DNA of 6,193 nucleotides, taken from contig JABJCZ010000152.1 of NCBI GenBank assembly GCA_018668475.1, positions 1 through 6,193 of the forward strand. Direction: 5' to 3'. Under the pieces are notes generated by a model that made no database searches, had not been told where the DNA came from, and was given only the letters and a program-made list of their open reading frames with translations. Of the stretch, positions 1 through 6,193 are shown piece by piece; within the stretch, counting starts at the first letter, position 1, and the number at the start of each line of letters is the position of its first letter. Both the position numbers and the translations under genes were made by a program. This DNA comes from Alphaproteobacteria bacterium. GTDB taxonomy: Bacteria; Pseudomonadota; Alphaproteobacteria; UBA828.

Positions 1-444
1 CAAAGCCAGTTCATGCCCTCCAGTTTTCTCAATTATGCAGTGGATTACGACGGCGACGGCAAGCGCGACATCTGGACCACCAAGGCGGATGTATTCGGGT
101 CTGCCGCGAATTATCTTTCCGGCTCAGGATGGCGTAGCGGTGAAACCTGGGGCCGCGAGGCCAGCTTGCCGGCTGGATTTGACCCGACATTGATTTCCAT
201 GGATGTCGCCAAGCCGCTGGCGGCCTGGCAGGCGCTTGGCGTGCGGCGAGCTGATGGGCGCAACTTGCCGGCGGCCGACTTGATGGCGTCGCTGGTTCTG
301 CCAGGTGGAGAAGGCGGGCCGGTCTTTCTGGTTTACGAGAACTATCGGACCATCCTCAAGTGGAACCGGTCGCACTATTTCGCCATGGCTGTCGGTCATT
401 TGGCCAATGCCATTGGGGCGTCATCGGCCAAATCGGCTCCATGA
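1..444 (+). CDS. MltB-type lytic murein transglycosylase, 3' partial
   Basis: This is the C-terminal 147 residues of a periplasmic lytic transglycosylase that cleaves the MurNAc-GlcNAc bond of peptidoglycan, leaving 1,6-anhydro-MurNAc ends. The frame is open to the left window edge, so the start, any signal peptide and the catalytic glutamate are not seen. The visible N-terminal part has the family hallmark QFMPSSF (visible residues 3-9), then an acidic loop D15-x-D17-x-D19-G20 ending at D23. This matches the position of the EF-hand-like metal site of E. coli MltB (Slt35), followed by the similar GSAANYL segment. The end carries VYENYRTILKWNRSHYFA, the usual close of the SLT_2 domain, and the protein stops about 20 residues later. 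No C-terminal peptidoglycan-binding domain is present. Which MltB paralogue this is cannot be told from the fragment. The stop overlaps an ATG (ATGA, 441-444), and rlpA follows closely, so the two transglycosylase genes are probably cotranscribed. Confidence 0.93.
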   Translation, partial: QSQFMPSSFLNYAVDYDGDGKRDIWTTKADVFGSAANYLSGSGWRSGETWGREASLPAGFDPTLISMDVAKPLAAWQALGVRRADGRNLPAADLMASLVLPGGEGGPVFLVYENYRTILKWNRSHYFAMAVGHLANAIGASSAKSAP

Positions 445-468
445 GGAGAATCATAGGAGCCAATAGCC

Positions 469-475
469 GGGGAGG
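469..475 (+). promoter_or_regulatory. Shine-Dalgarno site of rlpA
   Basis: GGGGAGG lies 7 bases before the ATG at 483. It is a strong ribosome-binding site and decides the start: the upstream in-frame ATG at 441 overlaps the preceding stop codon and has no comparable site in front of it. Confidence 0.75.
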
Positions 476-482
476 CTTCGCG

Positions 483-1463
483 ATGGCGCGGCGCATTACC
501 GGGCGCCTGATTGCATTAACTGTTGTTGCTGGCGCGTTGGTGGGCTGCGCGGAAACCGAATTTCTTATTCATGCCACTAAACAACTTGATCGCGATGAAC
601 CGCCGGCCGCTGCCCGCCATGATCCAGGTGATCCGGTGCCAAAGGGCTATAAAGTTGGCAGTGCCTACGAAATCGCGGGGGTTTGGTACTATCCGTTTCA
701 TGACCCGCAATATGATGAAGCTGGTATCGCCTCATGGTATGGCAAGCAATTTCACGGTCTTTCTACCGCCAATGGCGAAACCTTCGACATGAACACGCTG
801 ACGGCGGCCCACAAGACGCTGCCGTTGCCCAGCATCGCGCGGGTCAGCAATCTCGAAAACGGCCGCTCCCTGATTGTGCGGGTCAACGATAGGGGGCCGT
901 TCGTCAATGGCCGGGTTATTGACCTGTCCCGCAGGGCCGCCCAGCTGCTCGGGTTTCAACGTAAAGGCACTGCCAAGGTGCGTGTCGAGTTTGTAGAGTT
1001 TGCCCCGTTGAATGCCTTCGCAACCGCCGATTCCGCGTACGGGACCGCGCGCGCGCGCCGGGTGCAAGCTGCCGAGGCGCCGACCGTCGACCGGGTTGAA
1101 TCTGGTGGCATATCGGTTGAGGCAGTTGAAAAACCGGCCCAGGCCGACATTGCTGTGGTCGACAGTCCGGATGATGGCGGTGGCCTGATCTCGGCTCAGG
1201 CTGCTGAAATCGAACCCATCGCATCCGCCGGTCCACCTATCTTCATTCAGGTCGGCGCATTTGCCAATGAGGCGAACGCGGCACGGTTGCGCGGGCAGTT
1301 GCAACGTTTCGGACCCAGCCAAATCAGCAAAATCGTTATCGATGGCCGGACCCTTCATCGTGTTAGAATCGGGCCGCTGGCATCCGTGCAAGGCGCCGAT
1401 GAGACGCTGACGTTGCTCATCCACGAAGGGTTCACGGGTTCACGTATTTATATCGCCCGATAG
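483..1463 (+). CDS. rlpA: RlpA septal ring lytic transglycosylase, lipoprotein with SPOR domain
   Basis: A 326-residue outer-membrane lipoprotein that, by family knowledge, cleaves glycan strands lacking stem peptides and acts at the division septum. Residues 1-22 are a basic N-terminus, a hydrophobic stretch and a lipobox LVGC with the lipidated Cys at 22; the next residue is Ala, consistent with sorting to the outer membrane. The double-psi beta-barrel RlpA domain spans about 78-172, with GIASWYG (81-87), GETFDM (98-103), TAAHKTLP (107-114) and VNDRGPF (134-140). E99, H110 and D136 have the same spacing as the active-site residues E120, H131 and D157 of Pseudomonas RlpA. A low-complexity Ala/Asp/Glu linker covers about 178-250. 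A SPOR domain (about 252-326, beginning FIQVGAF) should bind denuded glycan. The start at 483 is preferred for its Shine-Dalgarno site and because it puts the lipobox at a normal distance. Starting at the ATG at 441 would add 14 residues and is possible through translational coupling to the upstream stop. Confidence 0.95.
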   Translation: MARRITGRLIALTVVAGALVGCAETEFLIHATKQLDRDEPPAAARHDPGDPVPKGYKVGSAYEIAGVWYYPFHDPQYDEAGIASWYGKQFHGLSTANGETFDMNTLTAAHKTLPLPSIARVSNLENGRSLIVRVNDRGPFVNGRVIDLSRRAAQLLGFQRKGTAKVRVEFVEFAPLNAFATADSAYGTARARRVQAAEAPTVDRVESGGISVEAVEKPAQADIAVVDSPDDGGGLISAQAAEIEPIASAGPPIFIQVGAFANEANAARLRGQLQRFGPSQISKIVIDGRTLHRVRIGPLASVQGADETLTLLIHEGFTGSRIYIAR

Positions 1464-1617
1464 GACCCGTCAGCAGGCGATACAATTGCGGTTCCCGTCA
1501 GTGGCGACGCTGACTATGGTTATTATCTGGTTGTGGCGCTGTGTTGCGTATTTTGGCCACGGGATTTACAGGGCCGGTGTTCGACATTCGTTTCGGGGAG
1601 CGAGCGACATTTTGTGG
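1464..1617 (+). other. Intergenic gap before the carboxypeptidase gene, possible internal promoter
   Basis: This 154-base stretch is the only sizeable space between genes here. It stays open in the frame of the carboxypeptidase from a TTG at 1486, but the encoded extension would bury the signal peptide inside the protein, so it is probably not translated. A 7-bp inverted repeat (1451-1457 with 1476-1482) spans the rlpA stop without a T-tract, so it is not a good terminator. The best sigma70-like pair I found (TTGCGT, 17 bases, TACAGG, around 1544-1573) matches only about half of each consensus hexamer. A promoter here is therefore inferred from position, not seen. Confidence 0.3.
1595..1600 (+). 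promoter_or_regulatory. Probable Shine-Dalgarno site of the carboxypeptidase gene
   Basis: GGGGAG is the only purine-rich site near the start of the carboxypeptidase gene. It lies 11 bases from a TTG at 1612 but 17 bases from the ATG at 1618. The spacing leaves open that translation begins at TTG 1612, adding Met-Trp before the annotated Met. Confidence 0.45.
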
Positions 1618-2796
1618 ATGACTAAATATTTGCGATTTCGGCAAAGGCGGCACGGAGCCTTGATTTCTGCAGCTCTTTTGGTGGCACTGTCGGTCGCCTT
1701 GATGATGTCGGCGTCGCCGGCGCGTGCCTTCGACACGTCAGCAGCGCAAGTCATCATGGTCGATGACATCACGGGCGCGGTCCTGTTCGAAAAATCGTCA
1801 GATTCGCTCATGCATCCGGCCTCGATGAGCAAACTGATGACGCTCTATGTCACATTTGGGCTGATTGCCGAGGGGCAGCTTTCGCTCGATACGGAGTTAT
1901 CTGTGAGCGAGCGGGCCTGGCGCATGGGTGGGTCGAGAATGTTCGTGGATGTTGGCTCGCGGGTGTCAGTCCGCGACCTGCTACGCGGTATCATCATTCA
2001 ATCAGGCAATGACGCCTGCGTCGTGCTGGCTGAAGGGATCGCAGGATCCGAGAGTGAATTTGTTAGCCTTATGAACAAGAAGGCCACGAGTATTGGCCTG
2101 TCTTCCAGCAATTTTATGAACGTAACCGGATGGCCGCATCCTGACCATCTCACGACCGCCCGCGATCTTGCTGTGTTGGCTCATCGAATCATTCACGATT
2201 TTCCACAGTTCTATCGGATTTTTGAAGAGAAGCAGTTTGAGCACAACGACATAACGCAAGCGAACCGAAACCCGCTACTGGGCAAGTACCACGGCGCGGA
2301 CGGCCTGAAAACGGGCCATACCGAAGCCGCTGGCTATGGACTTACGGCGTCAGCGTTACGCGATGGCCGGCGGATTATTCTCGTCGCCAACGGCATGACG
2401 AGTTCGAAGCAGCGCTCCAGCGAGGCTGAACGCTTGTTGGATCACGGTTTTCAAAATTTTCGGAATTATGACCTGTTCAAGGCCGGAGACGTGATTGATG
2501 AAATCGACGTTTGGCTGGGCAAGGACAATGCGGTGCCGTTGGTCATAGACAATGATGTGACATTGACCCTATCTCGCACGGCGCGGGCGGGAATGGTGGT
2601 CAGGGTCCTTCGCCCTGAAGGTCCCGTGGCCGCGCCGGTCGAAACTGGCCAGACAGTGGCAAATCTCAATATTGCGGCGCCGGGTATGCGCACGATCAAT
2701 ATCCCGTTGAAAGCTGGTCGATCCGTTGAGAGGCTGTCGGGGTTCGGACGGATTGGTGCCGCCTTCAGCTATCTCATCTGGGGCGAGCAGGGGTAG
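1618..2796 (+). CDS. D-alanyl-D-alanine carboxypeptidase, PBP5 type (peptidase S11)
   Basis: A 392-residue low-molecular-mass penicillin-binding protein that removes the terminal D-Ala from peptidoglycan pentapeptides in the periplasm. Residues 1-37 form a signal peptide: a basic start (RFRQRRH), a hydrophobic core and a likely signal peptidase I site after ARA at 35-37. The three serine-peptidase motifs are intact: S69-M-S-K72 with the acylated Ser69, S129-G-N131, and K231-T-G233. The catalytic domain covers about 40-265. A PBP5-like C-terminal beta domain follows (about 283-370). The last 20 residues (from RLSGFG) could form the amphipathic helix that holds these enzymes on the inner membrane. 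Length is normal for the DacA/DacC/DacF group, but which of these names fits cannot be decided, so no symbol is given. The ATG at 1618 is chosen because it begins a proper signal peptide; TTG 1612 is a close alternative. It lies after rlpA and just before tmk. Confidence 0.95.
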   Translation: MTKYLRFRQRRHGALISAALLVALSVALMMSASPARAFDTSAAQVIMVDDITGAVLFEKSSDSLMHPASMSKLMTLYVTFGLIAEGQLSLDTELSVSERAWRMGGSRMFVDVGSRVSVRDLLRGIIIQSGNDACVVLAEGIAGSESEFVSLMNKKATSIGLSSSNFMNVTGWPHPDHLTTARDLAVLAHRIIHDFPQFYRIFEEKQFEHNDITQANRNPLLGKYHGADGLKTGHTEAAGYGLTASALRDGRRIILVANGMTSSKQRSSEAERLLDHGFQNFRNYDLFKAGDVIDEIDVWLGKDNAVPLVIDNDVTLTLSRTARAGMVVRVLRPEGPVAAPVETGQTVANLNIAAPGMRTINIPLKAGRSVERLSGFGRIGAAFSYLIWGEQG

Positions 2797-2797
2797 G
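2789..2797 (+). promoter_or_regulatory. Probable Shine-Dalgarno region of tmk
   Basis: AGGGGTAGG overlaps the stop codon of the carboxypeptidase gene. Its distal AGG ends 9 bases before the TTG at 2807, while its proximal AGGGG ends 7 bases before the TTG at 2801. Either TTG could be used, and both are compatible with translation coupled to the upstream gene. Confidence 0.45.
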
Positions 2798-2806
2798 TAA
2801 TTGCCA

Positions 2807-3448
2807 TTGGCCCGCGGACGCTTCATTACGCTTGAGGGGGGCGAGGGTGCTGGCAAAAGCACCCAGACCCGTCGTTTGCAGGAACGATTGCAATCTGCCG
2901 GCCATGAGGTTGTGGTAACCCGCGAGCCAGGCGGCTCTGAGGGTGCGGAGGAAGTGCGAAACCTTCTGGTATCTGGGTCGGTCGACCGTTGGGATGCGGT
3001 GAGTGAAGCCATGCTCCATTTCGTTGCGCGGCGCGACCACTTGTTGCGCCTCATTGAGCCTGCTCTTGCGAAAGGAATATGGGTTATTTCCGATCGCTTT
3101 ACGGACTCTACGATCGCTTATCAGGGATACGGGCAGGGCGGTGATCTGACAGTGCTCGACGCGGTGCGGCGCATCGCCATCGGCGACTTTGACCCGGATA
3201 TGACTTTGCTTCTCGACCTGGCGCCGGAGGACGGCCTCGCCCGGGCAGCAAGCCGTGACAATGAGGCCTCAAGATACGACCGGATGGGCCTCGCCATGCA
3301 CGAGCGCTTGCGTGCCGGGTTTCTTGCCCTCGCGGCAGCGCAGCCAGAGCGGATTGCCGTGGTCGACGCATCCAGTGCAGAGGACGACGTTGCAGACCGG
3401 ATATGGGCTCTCGTCCGGGAGCGGTATGGCCTCAGCGGGTCGACCTGA
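2807..3448 (+). CDS. tmk: Thymidylate kinase (dTMP kinase)
   Basis: A cytosolic enzyme of about 213 residues that phosphorylates dTMP to dTDP with ATP, an essential step to dTTP. The P-loop GGEGAGKST is at 11-19. REPGG (39-43) is the conserved substrate-site loop, SDRF (95-98) the DR motif, and STIAYQG (101-107) the nucleotide/dTMP-binding segment. PDMTLLLDL (130-138) precedes the LID region around 142-160, which contains several arginines. Length is typical. There is no ATG before residue 69, so the start must be a rare codon. TTG 2807 gives the N-terminus MARGRFITLEGG, which is what I expect for alphaproteobacterial Tmk; TTG 2801 would add two residues. The gene begins 10 bases after the carboxypeptidase stop, and its TGA shares one base with the holB ATG, so it sits inside an operon. 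Confidence 0.96.
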   Translation: MARGRFITLEGGEGAGKSTQTRRLQERLQSAGHEVVVTREPGGSEGAEEVRNLLVSGSVDRWDAVSEAMLHFVARRDHLLRLIEPALAKGIWVISDRFTDSTIAYQGYGQGGDLTVLDAVRRIAIGDFDPDMTLLLDLAPEDGLARAASRDNEASRYDRMGLAMHERLRAGFLALAAAQPERIAVVDASSAEDDVADRIWALVRERYGLSGST

Positions 3449-4548
3449 TGGCCAAAAAACGCGTCGAAATTCCGGAAAGCCCGTTTCCGCTACCGCGTGA
3501 GGTGCCCGTGCTCGTCGGTCATTCCGGAGCCGAGGAAACAATGCTCGCCTCATGGAATTCGGGCCGTATGGCCCATGCGTGGCTCATCACAGGGCCGCGC
3601 GGCATTGGCAAGACCACTCTGGCATTTCGTTTCGCGCGCTATGTCTTGGCCGGCGGCTCATCTGGTCCCGGTATGGAGATGCCGGCAGAGGATCCGGTTT
3701 TTCGGCGGGTCGCGATGGCCAGTCACGCCGACCTGTTGACCCTTGAGCGCGCCTTCGATGAGAAAAAAGGTCAGCGGCGCAGCGAAATCGTCGTCGATGA
3801 CGTGCGGGCGATGAACCATTTTGTGGTCCTGACCCCGGCGGAATCTAACTGGCGCGTGATCGTCGTGGACGGCGCGGAGGAAATGAACCGCAACGCGGCC
3901 AATGCTTTGCTGAAGCATCTTGAGGAACCGCCTCCAAATACGCTGTTTTTGCTTACGAGCCACGCGCCGGCGAGGTTGTTGCCCACAGTGGTCTCGCGTT
4001 GCCGGCAATTGGCACTGCGCCCGCTAGCAAACGCAGAAGTAAGCGGTATTTTGCGCGGCTCTTCGGTATGTGGAGGCATCAGCGATGATGATCTGGGTAT
4101 GCTTGTCACCCTGGCAGAGGGCAGCCCGGGGCGTGGCATGGCGCTGGTCGAGCAGGGGGGTATTGAGCTTTACCAAACCCTGTTGTCGCTACTCTCAGGA
4201 TTACCTGATCCCGATGTAGAGGCCTTGCACACCTTTGGGGACCGGCTCGCCAAGAAGGATGCCGTTGATGCTTTTCGTACGGTAACCGAGTTGTTGTTGT
4301 GGTGGCTTGCCCGGATCATTCGAACGCAGGCTCAGCAAACGGGCGGGGGGTCTTCGGACGCCGTGGAATTGATGCCGGGTGGCGTGGACCTTGGATCGCG
4401 GCTTGTGGCGTCGCGCTCGCTTGATCAATGGGTTGAGGTGTGGGAGAACGTGCGGCGCCTGTTTGCCAGCACTGAGGCCATTAACCTGGAGCGCAAACAG
4501 GTTTTTCTGAGCGCCTTCACAATGCTGGCACGTGCGGCGCGTGCCTGA
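3448..4548 (+). CDS. holB: DNA polymerase III delta' subunit, clamp loader
   Basis: A 366-residue AAA+ protein, the delta' part of the clamp loader that opens the beta sliding clamp and places it on primed DNA. The AAA+ core starts near residue 20 (VLVGHSGAE). It has a canonical Walker A, GPRGIGKTT (49-57), a Walker B-type strand VIVVDGAEEMN (137-147), then ANALLKHLEEPP (151-162) and the SRC motif (183-185), whose Arg184 should serve as the arginine finger towards a DnaX ATP site. A lid (about 195-265) and a helical collar domain (about 270-366) follow. The cysteines of the zinc module seen in E. coli delta' and DnaX are absent. The DnaX product carries a long C-terminal tail and a zinc module, so DnaX is much less likely; pairing with tmk also favours holB. 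The ATG at 3448 overlaps the tmk stop (TGATG) and has only a weak ribosome site, which points to translational coupling. Confidence 0.94.
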   Translation: MAKKRVEIPESPFPLPREVPVLVGHSGAEETMLASWNSGRMAHAWLITGPRGIGKTTLAFRFARYVLAGGSSGPGMEMPAEDPVFRRVAMASHADLLTLERAFDEKKGQRRSEIVVDDVRAMNHFVVLTPAESNWRVIVVDGAEEMNRNAANALLKHLEEPPPNTLFLLTSHAPARLLPTVVSRCRQLALRPLANAEVSGILRGSSVCGGISDDDLGMLVTLAEGSPGRGMALVEQGGIELYQTLLSLLSGLPDPDVEALHTFGDRLAKKDAVDAFRTVTELLLWWLARIIRTQAQQTGGGSSDAVELMPGGVDLGSRLVASRSLDQWVEVWENVRRLFASTEAINLERKQVFLSAFTMLARAARA

Positions 4549-4558
4549 CCATTCCTTG

Positions 4559-4564
4559 AAGGAG
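4559..4564 (+). promoter_or_regulatory. Shine-Dalgarno site of metG
   Basis: AAGGAG lies 8 bases before the ATG at 4573, the clearest ribosome-binding site in the window besides that of rlpA. It fixes the metG start and suggests metG is translated independently of holB despite the 24-base gap. Confidence 0.8.
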
Positions 4565-4572
4565 CTCCGCCG

Positions 4573-6189
4573 ATGACGCGGCCATCCGCGTATTACATCA
4601 CGACGCCCATCTATTACGTCAACGATCTGCCGCACATCGGCCATGCCTACACGACGCTCGCCTGCGACGTGCTGGCCCGGTTCATGCGTGCCGATGGCCA
4701 CGATGTGATGTTTCTGACCGGCACCGACGAACATGGCCAGAAGGTCGAAAAGTCGGCGTCGGCGGCAGGAGTGGAGCCAATGGCATTTGTTGACTCTGTC
4801 TCCGAGCGGTTTCGCGATCTTGCTGGCGTCATGGGCTTCACGAACGACGATTTCATTCGGACGACCGAGCCCCGGCACATTTCATCATGCCAGGAAATAT
4901 GGCGGCGAATTGCAGCCAATAATGCGCCAGATAGTACCGAGTCCAACATTTATCTCGGTAAATATGATGGCTGGTATTCGGTGCGCGATGAGGCCTTTTA
5001 TGCTGAATCAGAGCTGACGAAAGGCGCGGATGGCGTGAAGGTTGCGCCCTCGGGCGCGCCGGTCGAGTGGGTCGAGGAGCCGAGCTATTTTTTCCGCTTG
5101 TCGGCCTGGCAGGAACCGCTTTTAAAGTTTTACGAGGACAACCCTGACTTCATTGCGCCGGACAGCCGGCGCAACGAGGTCATCAGCTTTGTGCGCTCCG
5201 GCTTGCTGGACCTTTCCATATCGCGCACAAGTTTTTCGTGGGGTGTCCCGGTGCCGGATGACCCCAAACACATTATGTATGTCTGGCTCGATGCGCTGAC
5301 CAACTACATCACCGCCGCCGGGTTTCCCGACGAGAGCAAACCGAGCTGGGAAACCTACTGGCCGGCTGATCTGCACATGGTTGGCAAGGATATCGTGCGC
5401 TTTCATGCCGTTTACTGGCCCGCCTTTCTGATGGCTGCGGGGCTGGCGCCGCCCAAGCGTGTCTATGCCCACGGCTGGTGGACCAACGAAGGGCAGAAGA
5501 TCTCCAAGTCCTTGGGCAATGTCATTGATCCGCTTGAGATGGTTGAGCAATACGGGCTCGACGCAGTGCGCTATTTTCTGCTGCGTGAGGTGCCATTTGG
5601 CAATGACGGCGACTTTTCGCGTCGCTCCATGGTCGGTCGCATCAACAGTGACCTTGCAAATGATCTTGGCAATCTGGCGCAACGCACACTTTCGATGATT
5701 GCCAAAAATTGCGACGGGCAACTGCCATCCTTTGACGCCGCTACAGCACCGGACGCCGATTTCGCATCGCGTGAAAGTCTACTGGCCGCTCGAGGGCTGA
5801 TTTCTGGCCTTCGGGATATCATGGGCAGACAGAGTTTCCACGAGGCGCTGGAGTTGGTCTGGACGGTGGTTCGTGATGCCAACCGGACCATTGATGCTGA
5901 TGCACCGTGGAAGCTGCGCAAGACCGACCCAGAGGCGATGAAGGCCGTGCTTTGGCTTCAAGCCGAGACGATACGTCATATCGCCATCGTGCTGCGGCCG
6001 TTTATGCCAACCGCCATGGATGCGATGCTTGACCAATTGGGTGTCGGCACGGAAGCGCGCGAGTTCAGCTGCTTGAGTAGCGTCGGTGAATTGACAGATG
6101 AGCACTCTCTGGTGCCAGGCACAGCGTTGCCCAAGCCGTCGCCCGTGTTCCCGCGTTATGTCGATGAGGAAGAGGAGGAGGGCGCCTAA
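4573..6189 (+). CDS. metG: Methionyl-tRNA synthetase
   Basis: A 538-residue class I aminoacyl-tRNA synthetase that joins methionine to tRNA-Met in the cytosol, for both initiation and elongation. The Rossmann catalytic domain opens with TPIYYVNDLPHIGH, the HIGH motif being at 21-24, and TGTDEHG follows at 49-55. The second ATP-binding motif reads KISKS (309-313) in place of KMSKS, a common variant. The connective insert (about 115-225) has DGWYSVRDEAFY at 132-143 and no cysteines: none occur between C106 and C380, so this is the form without a zinc knuckle. The helical anticodon-binding domain covers about 350-500; N367, R371 and W446 are plausible counterparts of E. coli N391, R395 and W461, by local pattern only. 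There is no C-terminal tRNA-binding (Trbp111-like) domain; the chain ends in an acidic tail, DEEEEEGA. It follows holB by 24 bases. Only four bases follow the stop, so the next gene is not seen. Confidence 0.97.
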   Translation: MTRPSAYYITTPIYYVNDLPHIGHAYTTLACDVLARFMRADGHDVMFLTGTDEHGQKVEKSASAAGVEPMAFVDSVSERFRDLAGVMGFTNDDFIRTTEPRHISSCQEIWRRIAANNAPDSTESNIYLGKYDGWYSVRDEAFYAESELTKGADGVKVAPSGAPVEWVEEPSYFFRLSAWQEPLLKFYEDNPDFIAPDSRRNEVISFVRSGLLDLSISRTSFSWGVPVPDDPKHIMYVWLDALTNYITAAGFPDESKPSWETYWPADLHMVGKDIVRFHAVYWPAFLMAAGLAPPKRVYAHGWWTNEGQKISKSLGNVIDPLEMVEQYGLDAVRYFLLREVPFGNDGDFSRRSMVGRINSDLANDLGNLAQRTLSMIAKNCDGQLPSFDAATAPDADFASRESLLAARGLISGLRDIMGRQSFHEALELVWTVVRDANRTIDADAPWKLRKTDPEAMKAVLWLQAETIRHIAIVLRPFMPTAMDAMLDQLGVGTEAREFSCLSSVGELTDEHSLVPGTALPKPSPVFPRYVDEEEEEGA

Positions 6190-6193
6190 GAGC

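Noticed and set aside
404..416. Small hairpin CCAAT-GCC-ATTGG
   Set aside because: It lies inside the coding end of the transglycosylase gene, has only five base pairs and no sign of a regulatory role.
732..1424. Long antisense open frame of 230 codons opposite rlpA
   Set aside because: It lies entirely within rlpA, whose domains and lipobox are unmistakable. The antisense translation shows no recognisable motif and is what GC-rich codon bias produces on the opposite strand.
1451..1482. Inverted repeat TATCGCC / GGCGATA around the rlpA stop
   Set aside because: The 7-bp stem has an 18-base loop and no following T-tract, so it is too weak to call as a terminator.
1544..1573. Sigma70-like promoter TTGCGT with TACAGG at 17-base spacing
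   Set aside because: Only about three of six bases match in each hexamer, which is expected by chance in a gap of this size.
3448..4548. Reading this gene as dnaX (gamma/tau) instead of holB
   Set aside because: It lacks the zinc module and the long C-terminal region of DnaX, and its length and position after tmk fit holB.
4201..4878. Antisense open frame spanning the end of holB and the start of metG
   Set aside because: It crosses two well-supported genes and the metG ribosome site, and its translation is rich in Arg, His and Pro without a domain pattern.
5122..5721. Antisense open frame of 199 codons inside metG
   Set aside because: It is fully covered by the catalytic domain of metG and has no motif of its own.

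Overview
The window reads as an ordinary, densely packed chromosomal housekeeping segment of an alphaproteobacterium, probably of Rhodospirillales type. The evidence is the gene order (MltB-type transglycosylase, rlpA, D,D-carboxypeptidase, tmk, holB, metG), a short methionyl-tRNA synthetase without zinc-knuckle cysteines, a HolB without zinc-module cysteines, and the moderately GC-rich coding sequence. The organism assignment is inference from remembered family features, not from a search.

All six genes lie on the + strand. (1) Positions 1-444 hold the 3' end of an MltB-type lytic murein transglycosylase; its start and catalytic glutamate lie outside the window. (2) rlpA (483-1463) encodes a lipoprotein septal-ring lytic transglycosylase with a double-psi beta-barrel domain and a C-terminal SPOR domain. 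(3) After a 154-base gap, the largest in the window, comes a penicillin-binding-protein-5-type D-alanyl-D-alanine carboxypeptidase (1618-2796). (4) tmk (2807-3448, TTG start) encodes thymidylate kinase. (5) holB (3448-4548) overlaps the tmk stop by one base and encodes the delta' subunit of the DNA polymerase III clamp loader. (6) metG (4573-6189) encodes methionyl-tRNA synthetase and is complete, ending four bases before the window edge.

The first three genes form an envelope module. An MltB-type enzyme and RlpA cut glycan strands, RlpA through its SPOR domain probably at denuded septal peptidoglycan, and the carboxypeptidase trims pentapeptide stems. The last three supply dTTP precursor, processive replication and charged tRNA-Met. 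Close spacing, no recognisable terminator and one start/stop overlap suggest one or two polycistronic units; the 154-base gap before the carboxypeptidase gene is the most likely place for an internal promoter, though no convincing one is visible.

I found no RNA gene, mobile element, CRISPR array, long repeat or sign of recent transfer, and no evidence of an undescribed system. The points in Part 2 are modest: start-site choices, family variants lacking zinc ligands, and a CG-dinucleotide run in the rlpA linker.
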